This document shows positions 45,930-54,901 of a stretch of DNA of 64,000 bases, one piece after another; position 1 is the stretch's first letter; every line of letters begins with the position of its first letter. The position numbers and the translations under genes were made by a program. The notes beneath the pieces were generated by a model. That model was not told the origin of the DNA and searched no databases. It worked only from the letters and a program-made list of their open reading frames with translations. Source of the stretch: Ignavibacteriaceae bacterium (GTDB taxonomy: Bacteria; Bacteroidota; Ignavibacteria; Ignavibacteriales; Ignavibacteriaceae); NCBI GenBank assembly GCA_008933765.1, contig WBUK01000002.1, forward strand, positions 310,001-374,000. Direction: 5' to 3'.

Positions 45930-47330
45930 TTAGATATGAATTGCCTCGCCGTTTGCCACGCCCGCCGCTTCCATTATCGCCTCTGATAATGTCGGGTGTG
46001 CGTGCACAGTTTTAATAATGGTTTCATAAGTGGCTTCAAGAGCACGGGCGATGCCTAACTCGGCAATCATTTCCGTTGCTTCCGACCCAATGATATGCGC
46101 TCCAAGCAGTTCGCCGTATTTGTCGTCAAAAACAAGCTTTACGAATCCTTCCCGTTCGCCGATTGCAAAAGCTTTTCCGGAAGCCATAAACGGAAATCTG
46201 CCGATTTTAACGGTGTACCCCATTTCTTTCGCTTTCTCTTCGGTCATGCCTATGCTTGCAACCTGTGGTTGGCAATAGGTGCAGCCCGGAATATTTCCGT
46301 AGTCAACCGGGTTTGGGTTTAGACCGGCAATTTTTTCAACACAGTGAATGCCTTCTGCACTTGCAACATGAGCCAACCAGGGTGGCCCAATTACATCGCC
46401 AATTGCATAAACGCCTTTTATATTAGTTGAGTAGTCGTTTTTATCAACTTTTATATGATTTTTGAAGAGTTCAACTCCAATTTCTTCTAAACCAATGCCT
46501 TCAACATTCCCCGTAACTCCTATTGCTGATAGCACTTTATCCGCTTTCAGCTCAATTTTTTCTTCACCTTTTTTGATTATTACCGTTACACCGCCTTCAC
46601 CCGGCGTGGCAGATTCTACAGTTGCGCCGGTGTGAATTTCTATACCCCGTTTACGGAATGATTTTGCCAGTTCATTTGAGATATCTTTATCTTCTATCGG
46701 CAATATTCTATCCAGCATCTCAACAATAGTCACTTTTGTGCCAAGTACCGAATAGAAATATGCAAACTCAATACCTATTGCACCTGCGCCGACTATTACC
46801 ATGCTTTCGGGCAGCTCCGGCAGGCTCATTGCTTCGGTGCTGGTGATTATATCTTTTCTGTCAACCGGAATCGAAGGCACGCCGCGGGGTCTCGCACCGG
46901 TGGCAATAATTATTTTGCCGGCTTCTATAGTCTGTGTGGTTTTTCCTTCTTCATCAAGGATGTCGATTGTTTTTGGGCTTGTTAATTTGCCAAAACCTCT
47001 GATTCTGTCAACTTTATTTTTATTGATCAACATCTCAACATTTTTTGAGATACGCGAAGAAATGTCGCGGCTCCTCTTAATCACCTTAGTAAAGTCGATG
47101 TTCAGTTCCTTAAAAGAAATACCAAACTCACCACTTCGGTTTGTAAGTGTATCATAAATTTCAGCGTTTTTAAGGAGAGATTTTGTGGGAATACACCCCC
47201 AGTTCAGGCAAATACCGCCCAGATTATCTTTATCAATTACTACGGTCTTAAAACCCAATTGCCCGGCTCTGATTGCAGCTACATATCCGCCGGGGCCTCC
47301 GCCCAGGATGGCAAGGTCGTATTTCGACAT
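45930..47330 (-). CDS. lpdA: Dihydrolipoyl dehydrogenase (E3)
   Basis: FAD enzyme reoxidising dihydrolipoyl groups with NAD. The 466 residues have the FAD motif GGGPGGY (10-16), redox-active C41 and C46 (GGICLNWGCIPTKS), the NAD-binding MVIVGAGAIGIEFAYFY segment and the C-terminal His-Glu pair in VHAHPTLSEAIMEAA. First gene of the operon lpd-lipB-E1-E2-lipA. Confidence 0.96.
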   Translation of the reverse strand: MSKYDLAILGGGPGGYVAAIRAGQLGFKTVVIDKDNLGGICLNWGCIPTKSLLKNAEIYDTLTNRSGEFGISFKELNIDFTKVIKRSRDISSRISKNVEMLINKNKVDRIRGFGKLTSPKTIDILDEEGKTTQTIEAGKIIIATGARPRGVPSIPVDRKDIITSTEAMSLPELPESMVIVGAGAIGIEFAYFYSVLGTKVTIVEMLDRILPIEDKDISNELAKSFRKRGIEIHTGATVESATPGEGGVTVIIKKGEEKIELKADKVLSAIGVTGNVEGIGLEEIGVELFKNHIKVDKNDYSTNIKGVYAIGDVIGPPWLAHVASAEGIHCVEKIAGLNPNPVDYGNIPGCTYCQPQVASIGMTEEKAKEMGYTVKIGRFPFMASGKAFAIGEREGFVKLVFDDKYGELLGAHIIGSEATEMIAELGIARALEATYETIIKTVHAHPTLSEAIMEAAGVANGEAIHI

Positions 47331-47403
47331 TAGATGTTCCTCGAATTTGAAGTAAAATCAGTTTTAAATATACAGATTTTTTGCGAGTCAATAAAGGAAG
47401 AGT

Positions 47404-48048
47404 TTAATCTTCCAACTCAGCCCCTTGATCTTCGTTTCTTATAAATTGTTTCACCGAATCGAATGAAAAGCCCTTTGATATTAAATATGCCGTAAGTTTC
47501 TGATATATCGTTCGGTTATCCGAAAATCTCCGTTGTAAAGAAGCAAGTTTCTTTTGCCCGATTATCGAAATATTTTCTTCTTCAAACGAACGCGCTTCTG
47601 TAAACAAAAGCGCATGTTCTGCTATTTCCCTCGGGATTCCCTTTGCCATCAATCGTTCACGAATTTTTCCCGTCCCATCATGCCGAAGGTTAAGTGATTC
47701 GTTGATTAAAAGTTCGGCATATTTTCTGTCATCAAGGTATCGCAGATCGGTTAATTTTTCCATAATGGAATCTATAACCGGTTTAGAAAAACGCTTTTGA
47801 TACAATTTTCTGCGCAGTTCACTTTTTGAATGGAGCCGACGGGCTAAATAGTCCAATGCTTTCATCTCACACAGGAACAGCTCGTTCTCGAAAGCCAATT
47901 CTTCGATGTTCTCCTCGGAAAGTTCGTCACCTTTGCGGAAACCTTTTTCATATACCAAAACCTTCGGAACGGTTAAAGACTGCCCTCCCTGCAATTCAAT
48001 TGTTGCCATTTTTTCGTTCTTAGAACTGATGTTTAGTATCGTATCCAT
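47404..48048 (-). CDS. recX: Regulatory protein RecX
   Basis: Modulates RecA filaments. The 214 residues contain three-helix RecX repeats: KALDYLARRLHSKSELRRKL, IDSIMEKLTDLRYLDDRKYAELLI and GKIRERLMAKGI--EIAEHAL. It also has an N-terminal beta-rich region of about 40 residues before the first repeat. It lies downstream of recA, separated by a terminator, so it may be transcribed at lower level. Confidence 0.9.
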   Translation of the reverse strand: MDTILNISSKNEKMATIELQGGQSLTVPKVLVYEKGFRKGDELSEENIEELAFENELFLCEMKALDYLARRLHSKSELRRKLYQKRFSKPVIDSIMEKLTDLRYLDDRKYAELLINESLNLRHDGTGKIRERLMAKGIPREIAEHALLFTEARSFEEENISIIGQKKLASLQRRFSDNRTIYQKLTAYLISKGFSFDSVKQFIRNEDQGAELED

Positions 48049-48171
48049 AACTGCCTGAAAGCATTGGTGTTATCTCGAAAAATTCTTTTCTCGTTCGCTT
48101 CAAATAACAAAAATTCTTTGAGCATTTATTAAAATAAAACAAAAAAAAATCTTTGAAATTAAATCGCTAAT

Positions 48172-48203
48172 AAAAAAAACAAAGGGCATCTTGCGGATGC
48201 CCC
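48172..48203 (-). terminator. Terminator between recA and recX
   Basis: On the minus strand GGGCATC pairs with GATGCCC (plus strand 48184-48190 and 48196-48202) with a five-base loop; the plus-strand A run at 48172-48183 supplies the T-rich tail. It would attenuate reading from recA into recX. Confidence 0.8.
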
Positions 48204-48208
48204 AAATT

Positions 48209-49225
48209 TTATTGTTCCGGTTCTTCTTCGGTTAGCATCCCGATTTTAATTTTCACATCCCTTGCAAGTTTTTCGTACAAATCGGGTTGTTCCATCAATT
48301 TTTGACGGAATTGCTCCCTGCCCTGGAACCTGTCTTCATCGTAAGTAAACCAGCTGCCGCCTTTCTTAATTATCCCTGTATCAACGCCCAGATCGATCAA
48401 ATCGCCTGATTTACTAATCCCTTCATTATAGAGAATGTCAAACTCCACCTCTTTGAAAGGTGCGGCAACTTTACTTTTAACTATTTTAATTTTTGTTCGG
48501 TTACCGATCACTTCAGTTCCCTCTTTGATTTGTGCAATACGCCTGATATCCATCCTTAACGATGCGTAAAACTTCAAAGCATTGCCGCCGGTGGTTGTTT
48601 CCGGGTTACCAAACATAACGCCGATTTTGCTCCTCAGCTGGTTTGTGAAAACAACCGCAGTTTTCGAGCGGGAAATGGCGCCCGTCAATTTCCTTAGTGC
48701 CTGCGACATTAACCGCGCCTGTACTGCCATGTGGGAGTCCCCCATTTCCCCCTCAATCTCTGCCCTTGGCACTAAAGCGGCAACAGAGTCAATCACTATT
48801 ATATCAATTGCATTACTTCTAACTAAAGTATCGGCAATTTCGAGCGCCTGTTCGCCAAAATCAGGCTGTGAAAGCAGCAGGTTTGTTGTGTCAACCCCAA
48901 GCCGTTTTGCGTAATTTATATCCAAAGCGTGCTCCGCATCAATAAAAGCTGCAATTCCGCCCATTTTTTGTGCTTCAGCAATCACATGAAGGCAAATGGT
49001 AGTTTTCCCACTTGACTCGGGTCCGTAAATTTCAGTTATTCTGCCTCTTGGTATGCCGCCAATTCCCAATATTCTATCCAAAGAAAGCGCGCCCGTGGGA
49101 ATCGCCTCCACTTTGTTAACGATACCGTCCCCTAAGCGCATAATAGCCCCCTTACCGAACGATTTCTCAATATTAGCAATTGTATCTTCAATAATTTTGT
49201 TTTTTACTTCTCGGGTGTCACTCAT
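48209..49225 (-). CDS. recA: Recombinase RecA
   Basis: ATP-dependent strand-exchange protein and SOS coprotease. The 338 residues have Walker A GPESSGKT (68-75), the catalytic Glu segment, Walker [20 protein letters not shown], the L2 loop with [22 protein letters not shown] and a short acidic tail (EEEPEQ). The ATG overlaps the thpR stop (ATGA), so it is translationally coupled to cinA-thpR. Confidence 0.98.
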   Translation of the reverse strand: MSDTREVKNKIIEDTIANIEKSFGKGAIMRLGDGIVNKVEAIPTGALSLDRILGIGGIPRGRITEIYGPESSGKTTICLHVIAEAQKMGGIAAFIDAEHALDINYAKRLGVDTTNLLLSQPDFGEQALEIADTLVRSNAIDIIVIDSVAALVPRAEIEGEMGDSHMAVQARLMSQALRKLTGAISRSKTAVVFTNQLRSKIGVMFGNPETTTGGNALKFYASLRMDIRRIAQIKEGTEVIGNRTKIKIVKSKVAAPFKEVEFDILYNEGISKSGDLIDLGVDTGIIKKGGSWFTYDEDRFQGREQFRQKLMEQPDLYEKLARDVKIKIGMLTEEEPEQ

Positions 49226-49947
49226 TTCTGACTCCTAAATTGATGCAATATTGTATAAATAGGCCCCCTTTCAGTCAGCTCGCTTTTGAACAGAACAACG
49301 CTTTCAACCTCGGTCTGAATATCAAGGGGCGGATGTTGTTTAATTTTTGTAATAAACTCAGCGCCCGGATGTCGCTTGATCCGGGCAAAAGTGATGTGTG
49401 GTAAATATGCTCTTTTTTCTTTTGCAAAACCGTATTCTGAACAGATTTCATCAAGCTTTGAAACTATTCTTCGAAGCTTACTACCCCGGGCTGTAGTGAT
49501 GTCATTAGCTGACTCTTTATCTGTTGCGAGAGCCGTGCCGACCGCCGGATCAATACCGGTTGTTGATGTACTTTCCACTTTTGTATTACTTTCATCAGAT
49601 GATGTACTTCCTACCGTTGAATTACCTTCAGCCAATGGCGTGCCCTCAACTGCCTCGTTGCTTTCGCCGCGCAATAAAAATACTGAAGGGATATGATTTC
49701 TGAAAAACAAATCGAGCCGTGTAAACTTCATAGGCAAATCACACAGTTCGGATAAGAATGAAGCCCGTGAAACCAACTCCGGAATCAGTTTTTCCTCCGT
49801 ATCACCGAGAAATTTAAGAGTGATGTGCAGGTTCTCCGCCGGGATTGATCTGATCCCCGTGGAAGAGAGTGCCTGATAACCAATCTCAAACACCTGCTCC
49901 TTGAAATCCTGCGTAAAATCTAAGGCAAAGAAGAGCCTATGTTTCAA
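49222..49947 (-). CDS. thpR: RNA 2',3'-cyclic phosphodiesterase (ThpR) with Ser/Thr-rich insert
   Basis: 2H-phosphoesterase hydrolysing 2',3'-cyclic phosphate RNA ends. The 241 residues include both HxT motifs: H41 ([10 protein letters not shown]) and H184 (PHITFARI). Most relatives are about 180 residues. Here residues about 95-156 are a Ser/Thr/Glu/Ala-rich, probably disordered insert ([14 protein letters not shown] and similar) between VFLLRGE and [13 protein letters not shown]. It overlaps cinA by 11 bases and recA by 4 bases. Confidence 0.88.
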   Translation of the reverse strand: MKHRLFFALDFTQDFKEQVFEIGYQALSSTGIRSIPAENLHITLKFLGDTEEKLIPELVSRASFLSELCDLPMKFTRLDLFFRNHIPSVFLLRGESNEAVEGTPLAEGNSTVGSTSSDESNTKVESTSTTGIDPAVGTALATDKESANDITTARGSKLRRIVSKLDEICSEYGFAKEKRAYLPHITFARIKRHPGAEFITKIKQHPPLDIQTEVESVVLFKSELTERGPIYTILHQFRSQK

Positions 49948-51193
49948 TTGAAATCCCCAGAATGAATCTGCGAAGTATCTCTAAAGCAGCATGTGCAGCT
50001 CTGATTTTGTTTTCGTATCTGTTACCGCCGAAATTAAACTGCTTAACAACGGCTTTATCGAAAGAAGCCACGCCGATAAAAACCAACCCTACGGGTTTGT
50101 TCGGGGTTGCGCCTTTTGGTCCCAAAATACCGGTAATAGAAAGCCCAAGATCGCTGCCGGAAATTGACCTTACCCCTTTAGCCATCTGTTCAGCAACTTC
50201 ACTTGAAACCGCACCTTTATCCTGAATCAGGTCTTCATCCACCTGCAAAATTTCAACTTTAGAAGCATTTGAATAAGAAACTACACCGCGCTCAAAATAT
50301 TCGCTGCTCCCCGGGATGTCAGTCAGCATGTCAGCAATGTGACCCCCTGTGCACGATTCAGCTGTTGCAACTGTAAGTTGCCTTTCTTTCAGTATCTTAG
50401 CGATTATTTCAGCCTGATCCACATCGCCTTCACCGTAAACATACCTTCCGACCCTTAGCTTTATTTGTTGCGTTGCGGCATCTGCCTTAGTGCGGGCTTC
50501 CTCAGGGGTTGCGCCTTCGCCTGTAATCCTGATTTTAACACCCGAAAGATTAGGCAGGAATGCAACTTTTACATCCGGCAACACATCATCTATTGGGTTT
50601 AGCTTATCAAAAAGATTCGATTCCGCAATTCCGGTAGTAAGCAAGTTTATCCGATGTACATTTTTAAGCTCCGTACCAAAATTCAAACGAATATTGGGAA
50701 TAACAAAATTTTCCATCATCGCTTTCATCTCACGAGGAACGCCGGGCATTACAGCAACAATCTGACCCTCGTGCTTAATCCAAAAGCCGGGGGCTGTGCC
50801 GTTAGGGTTTCTTATCGGTTCACAACAAGCCGGAACCTTCGCCTGATCAAGATTGGTGGGCGTCAACTCTCTGCCGAAACGCCGGAATCTTTCCCTAATA
50901 TCGTTAAGAACATCCTCATCCTCGCGCAACTCACAGTTATAAAAACTGCAGATTGCATCGCGGGTAATATCATCGTGTGTGGGGCCCAGCCCACCGGTAA
51001 CAATAACTAAATTAACAGCTTTTAATGCATTTCGCAAATCTTCATGTATGGCATGAAGGTTATCTGAAGTAGTAACAATTTTATTTACCTCAACACCAAT
51101 TTCTGCAAGACGGCTGCCAATAAATGACGCATTGGTGTTTACCGTCTGACCAATCAGTAGCTCATCGCCGATTGAGATAATCTGTGCTCTCAT
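49937..51193 (-). CDS. cinA: CinA-family nicotinamide-nucleotide amidohydrolase
   Basis: The 418 residues combine an N-terminal MoaB/MogA-like domain (1-170, SIGDELLIGQTVNTNASFIG, TGGLGPTHDD) and a C-terminal PncC domain (about 255-415, LTVATAESCTGGHIADMLTDIPGSS, SDLGLSITGILGP). PncC deamidates NMN in pyridine-nucleotide salvage; CinA is linked to competence and DNA damage in some bacteria. First gene in the overlapping cinA-thpR-recA set. Confidence 0.95.
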   Translation of the reverse strand: MRAQIISIGDELLIGQTVNTNASFIGSRLAEIGVEVNKIVTTSDNLHAIHEDLRNALKAVNLVIVTGGLGPTHDDITRDAICSFYNCELREDEDVLNDIRERFRRFGRELTPTNLDQAKVPACCEPIRNPNGTAPGFWIKHEGQIVAVMPGVPREMKAMMENFVIPNIRLNFGTELKNVHRINLLTTGIAESNLFDKLNPIDDVLPDVKVAFLPNLSGVKIRITGEGATPEEARTKADAATQQIKLRVGRYVYGEGDVDQAEIIAKILKERQLTVATAESCTGGHIADMLTDIPGSSEYFERGVVSYSNASKVEILQVDEDLIQDKGAVSSEVAEQMAKGVRSISGSDLGLSITGILGPKGATPNKPVGLVFIGVASFDKAVVKQFNFGGNRYENKIRAAHAALEILRRFILGISIET

Positions 51194-51206
51194 ACCTTTC
51201 CTCTAT

Positions 51207-51680
51207 TTAAACAACTCCTGTCCAGTATTTGTATAATGCCATCCCTGTATGCACAATCACGAGTGAGTAAACCCCACTCATAATATCGTCAGCCATTACA
51301 CCCAACCCGCCACTGAAATTTTCAAAATTCCTCGCCGGGTATGGTTTTACTATATCCAAAAATCGCCAGATTAAAAACGCAACTATCAGAAATACAGGTT
51401 CTTTCGGAACCATAACTAAAGTTATCCACATTCCAACAAATTCATCGATTGTTGCTTCTTTGGGGTCTTTTCCGTAAAGTTGCTCAAATCTCCCACAAAC
51501 CCAAATCCCATATATCGAACTTACAAGAATTAGCGGTAATAATATATAGATATTTTCAACCCCCGGTATCAGATAAATCAGAAGTGCAACCACACTTCCG
51601 TAGGTGCCGGTGGGTCCCGGGAGATACCCCGTTAAAAAACCACTACCTAAAAACTTGTGAATCGGGTTAAGACCTGCCAT
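51207..51680 (-). CDS. pgpA: Phosphatidylglycerophosphatase A
   Basis: Membrane phosphatase removing phosphate from phosphatidylglycerophosphate. The 157 residues have GPTGTYGSVVAL, IDEFVGMWITL and ADDIMSGVYS, the conserved acidic motifs of PgpA, and about four membrane helices. It overlaps pgsA by 14 bases; the two enzymes act in sequence. Confidence 0.93.
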   Translation of the reverse strand: MAGLNPIHKFLGSGFLTGYLPGPTGTYGSVVALLIYLIPGVENIYILLPLILVSSIYGIWVCGRFEQLYGKDPKEATIDEFVGMWITLVMVPKEPVFLIVAFLIWRFLDIVKPYPARNFENFSGGLGVMADDIMSGVYSLVIVHTGMALYKYWTGVV

Positions 51681-52266
51681 TTTTAATCAAATCTTTATAC
51701 AAATTGAAATTCTCTTTAACATAAAGGTATGCCGAGTGAACCGTAAGCAGCATAACCACAATTAAACCCCAAAAAACAACTTCATCAACCAGCAGCATTC
51801 CAAAAAATTTCCGCAACCCATCAGGCAGCACTTCCGATTTTTCCAATAAAAATGAGATTAAGACGAAATTTAAATACACCATCTCGATGAAAGTTTTAAC
51901 TTTTGCGTAACGGCTGGTTGGAAACGGCTTTCTTACATGCTCGGCATACGACCGAAACCCCGTAATAAATATATCCCTTAGCAAAATCACCGCGACAGGT
52001 ATCCAGGGGATCACTTCTAAATATACTAACGAAATCATTGTGCCGGCGGTTAATACTTTGTCGGCTATCGGATCCCAAACCTTTCCCCAATTCGTGAAAT
52101 AGTTAAATTTTTTCGCCAACCAACCGTCGTACCAATCTGTAAGTGCAGCAACTATATATATTATTATAGCTATTTCACTGTAATAACGCCCCTGCCCTAA
52201 CATGAAAAAAACAACGAAGGGAGTAAGAATGATCCTTAAAACAGTCAATTGGTTTGGTAATATCAT
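51667..52266 (-). CDS. pgsA: CDP-diacylglycerol--glycerol-3-phosphate 3-phosphatidyltransferase
   Basis: Makes phosphatidylglycerophosphate from CDP-diacylglycerol. The CDP-alcohol motif is nearly perfect in 199 residues: D44-xx-D47-G48-xx-A51 then K52 instead of the usual Arg, x8, G61-xxx-D65-xxx-D69. Five to six membrane helices are visible. It starts MILPNQLTVLRIILTP, as in PgsA, and overlaps pgpA. Confidence 0.94.
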   Translation of the reverse strand: MILPNQLTVLRIILTPFVVFFMLGQGRYYSEIAIIIYIVAALTDWYDGWLAKKFNYFTNWGKVWDPIADKVLTAGTMISLVYLEVIPWIPVAVILLRDIFITGFRSYAEHVRKPFPTSRYAKVKTFIEMVYLNFVLISFLLEKSEVLPDGLRKFFGMLLVDEVVFWGLIVVMLLTVHSAYLYVKENFNLYKDLIKNGRS

Positions 52267-52535
52267 CTAAACCGATCTTACGCTTTTGGGTGATTGGCGC
52301 ATTTAAAACTTTTTTTTAAACAAGAACCTAATTTATGAATTCTCGGGATTAATTTATAAAACCTTTGAATTATTCTCTTTTATTTTGGGTTCAAACACCC
52401 CCCGTTTTCTGACCATTTTCATGCAAAAACAGCTAAAAAGAAGTGGTAAAAAAATATTTTTTTTAGTTTTTGATTAAACTATTGTAAGATATTTGTGAAA
52501 TCAGTAAATTCGAAGTCTAAATTATTTTGATTTAG

Positions 52536-52608
52536 GGGCAGGTAGCTCAGTCGGTAGAGCAAAGGACTGAAAATCCTTGTGTCGGCGGTTCGATTCCGTC
52601 CCTGCCCA
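52536..52608 (+). tRNA. tRNA-Phe (anticodon GAA)
   Basis: 73 nt with acceptor arms GGGCAGG and CCTGCCC, discriminator A, D arm AGCTCAGTCGGTAGAGC, anticodon stem AAGGA/TCCTT around CTGAAAA, and T arm GGCGG-TTCGATT-CCGTC. CCA is not fully encoded (CA follows). Confidence 0.96.
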
Positions 52609-52611
52609 CAT

Positions 52612-52645
52612 TGGACCATGTTACCGACCATGGTCCACTTTTTTT
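52612..52645 (+). terminator. Perfect hairpin and T run between two tRNA genes
   Basis: TGGACCATG (52612-52620) pairs perfectly with CATGGTCCA (52629-52637), followed by C and a run of nine T. It looks like an intrinsic terminator within the tRNA-Phe to tRNA-Leu spacer. Confidence 0.8.
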
Positions 52646-52650
52646 GGGAT

Positions 52651-52739
52651 GCCGAAATGGCGGAATTGGCAGACGCGCCGGACTCAAAATCCGGTCTGGC
52701 TCACACCAGGTGCCGGTTCGACCCCGGCTTTCGGCACCA
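52651..52739 (+). tRNA. tRNA-Leu (anticodon CAA)
   Basis: Class II tRNA with long variable arm, acceptor arms GCCGAAA and TTTCGGC, discriminator A and encoded CCA (52737-52739). Anticodon stem CCGGA/TCCGG encloses CTCAAAA, so the anticodon is CAA. Confidence 0.95.
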
Positions 52740-52773
52740 TTTCTTTCTTCTTTATTCACCGGTTTTCTTATAC

Positions 52774-52851
52774 TTCACCTCTCTCCTGCTACTCCACCTC
52801 TTTACTTTTTCGGTTGCTTCACCTCTTTCCTGATATTTCACCACTCTCCTG
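52774..52851. repeat. Three copies of a 15-bp pyrimidine-rich repeat
   Basis: TTCACCTCTCTCCTG (52774), TTCACCTCTTTCCTG (52818) and TTCACCACTCTCCTG (52837) lie in the 270-base spacer after tRNA-Leu. Further down, several GTAACC-like words occur. No gene is seen in 52740-53011. Confidence 0.75.
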
Positions 52852-53011
52852 AAATTACAGTATTTTTCTCAATTAAAACCTTACCCTCCGTAACAAAATT
52901 TTACTTACCTTTACTGAGGCACAATTATACTGATTTCCCTTAACCCCGTTAAATTAAGTAACCTGTAAACCCCTTTACCTCAGTAACCGGTAACCCGTTA
53001 AACAACTAAAC

Positions 53012-53344
53012 TCAGTTAGAGCTTGTTAATTTCAACCCAATAATCCCTGCAATTATCAAGAAGGCGGAAAATATCCTCCCCAAGGTTGCAATATCCTTAA
53101 AAAATAATATTCCTATCACGAATGTACCCACAGCACCGATACCCGTCCAGATTGCATAAGCAGTTCCAATTGATATATCTCGCTGCGCCAACCACAGAAA
53201 ATAACCACTTCCTGCCATACTGATCACCGAGAAAACAATCCACCAAAACCGAACTGAACCATTTGAGTTAACCTGTGAAAGTTTAAACCCAAGGGGCCAG
53301 CCCATTTCCATCAAACCTGCTATAAAAAGAAAAATCCATTCCAT
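53012..53344 (-). CDS. Small multidrug resistance family exporter (SugE/Gdx-like)
   Basis: Proton-coupled exporter of four helices. From the ATG at 53344 it has 110 residues and puts the essential membrane Glu at position 13 (MEWIFLFIAGLME), as in Gdx guanidinium exporters; an ATG five codons earlier exists. The WLAQRDISIGTAYAIWTGIGAVGT helix-3 motif is typical. Whether it exports guanidinium or quaternary amines cannot be told. No guanidine riboswitch is visible upstream (53345-53555). Confidence 0.88.
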   Translation of the reverse strand: MEWIFLFIAGLMEMGWPLGFKLSQVNSNGSVRFWWIVFSVISMAGSGYFLWLAQRDISIGTAYAIWTGIGAVGTFVIGILFFKDIATLGRIFSAFLIIAGIIGLKLTSSN

Positions 53345-53555
53345 TGTTCTATCTGCCATTCATGTAATTTTGGTATTTTTTAAAAATCATAACGATAAAT
53401 ATTCATTTATATTTTTTTAGACTTTCTTAAATTGCATAGTTATTATATAAAATTAAATGGGATTTTCCCAATCGCAAATTTAGGGAAACGGAAATTGATT
53501 ATACTATACACTTTCCAAAACTATTAAGATTTTATTTCAACTTCAGGAACTCAAG

Positions 53556-54884
53556 ATGTCCCGAAACATGCTGTATATTATCATTCTATGTCTCGGCTTT
53601 GCCTCATTTTCTACGGCGCAAGGCACTTTGGAAATGAGCTTAGAAGATTGTATTAAATACGGACTGGAAAACAACAAAAACATTAAAATTGCAGCTGAAA
53701 AAGTTACTGCTGGAAAATTGAAACGGGAAGAAGTGAACTCTTCGGGTTTGCCAAGTCTTTCTCTGCAAGCCGGTTACACACATCTTAGCCCTGTTGACCC
53801 CTTTGAAATTTCTATTCCTATGGGGGGCACAATGCAGAAATTTACCGTTTCCCCCTCCGTACTGGATAACTACAGTGCAAAACTTACGCTTACTCAACCG
53901 CTTTTCACCGGGTTCAAAATTGATCTGAATAAGGAACTGACCGATCAGTCAATTTCTGCCGGGATGTTTGATCTGGAAGCTGAAAAAACTAAACTTCGGT
54001 ACAATATTTCAAATGCTTTCTGGACGCTATATAAGGTTACGGAAGGAAAAAAAATAATTGAAGAATACATTAAGAATATTGAAATCCATTTAGCCGACTT
54101 AAACAACTTCTATAAACAAGGGTTGGTTACTAAAAACGAAATTCTTAAGCTTGAAGTGCAGCTTTCCTCAACTAAAGTTCAACTCTTAGAGACAGAAAAC
54201 AACATTCAGCTTGCTAAGTTAAACCTGTTAAACACCCTCGATCTTCCCTACCAAACTGATATCACCATTAAACCTGTTTTATCGGAAACGGTACCGGATA
54301 CTTTGCTTTCGCTGCAGGAACTAAATGAACACGCAATAAATACCAGACCGGAACTCCGTGCTATGGCAATCAGAATAGACTCACGCAAAACTGCCGTTGA
54401 ACTTACAAAATCTGCATGGTACCCGGAAGTTTTTTTAGTGGGCAACTATAATTTTGCAAGACCTAACATGAGGATTGTACCCACTAAAGATGAATTTAAA
54501 GGAACCTGGGATATTTCACTTTCTCTTTCGTACAATTTATGGAACTGGAACGCTACTTCTTACCGCACGCAGCAGGCTGAATCGGAACTCTCACAAACAA
54601 ACTATCAATACCAGATGATGAAAGATGGCATACTGATCGAGGTTAAACAGGCGTATCTGAATTACTCCGCTTGCGCTACAAGGATTGGGCTGGCTGAACA
54701 CACCGTGCAACAGGCGGATGAAAATTACCGAGTCAGCTATAATCTCTTTCAACAGGGGTTAATTAGAAATTCTGACTTAATAGACGCGGAAGTGGCACAA
54801 TTTGAAGCTAAAATTAAACTTGTTACGGCCTTCTCTGACTTGAAAAACGCCGAGGCACTACTTAATAAAGCAATTGGAAATTAA
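53556..54884 (+). CDS. TolC-family outer-membrane efflux protein
   Basis: Outer-membrane channel of a tripartite efflux pump. The 442 residues have a signal peptide (MSRNMLYIIILCLGFASFSTAQ) and two internally repeated TolC halves with long coiled-coil helices (LEDCIKYGLENNKNIKIAAEKV; LNEHAINTRPELRAMAIRID) and the C-terminal YRVSYNLFQQGLIRNSDLIDAE motif. First gene of a three-gene operon with adaptor and RND pump. Confidence 0.92.
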   Translation: MSRNMLYIIILCLGFASFSTAQGTLEMSLEDCIKYGLENNKNIKIAAEKVTAGKLKREEVNSSGLPSLSLQAGYTHLSPVDPFEISIPMGGTMQKFTVSPSVLDNYSAKLTLTQPLFTGFKIDLNKELTDQSISAGMFDLEAEKTKLRYNISNAFWTLYKVTEGKKIIEEYIKNIEIHLADLNNFYKQGLVTKNEILKLEVQLSSTKVQLLETENNIQLAKLNLLNTLDLPYQTDITIKPVLSETVPDTLLSLQELNEHAINTRPELRAMAIRIDSRKTAVELTKSAWYPEVFLVGNYNFARPNMRIVPTKDEFKGTWDISLSLSYNLWNWNATSYRTQQAESELSQTNYQYQMMKDGILIEVKQAYLNYSACATRIGLAEHTVQQADENYRVSYNLFQQGLIRNSDLIDAEVAQFEAKIKLVTAFSDLKNAEALLNKAIGN

Positions 54885-54901
54885 AGGAATCTGTACTTAA
54901 A

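Noticed and set aside
52440-52500. Promoter for tRNA-Phe
   Set aside because: GATATTTG at 52488-52495 resembles the -7 element, but the only upstream TTTG is 15 bases away, too close.
53345-53555. Guanidine riboswitch upstream of the SugE-like gene
   Set aside because: I looked for the conserved guanidine motifs and saw only A/T-rich spacer.
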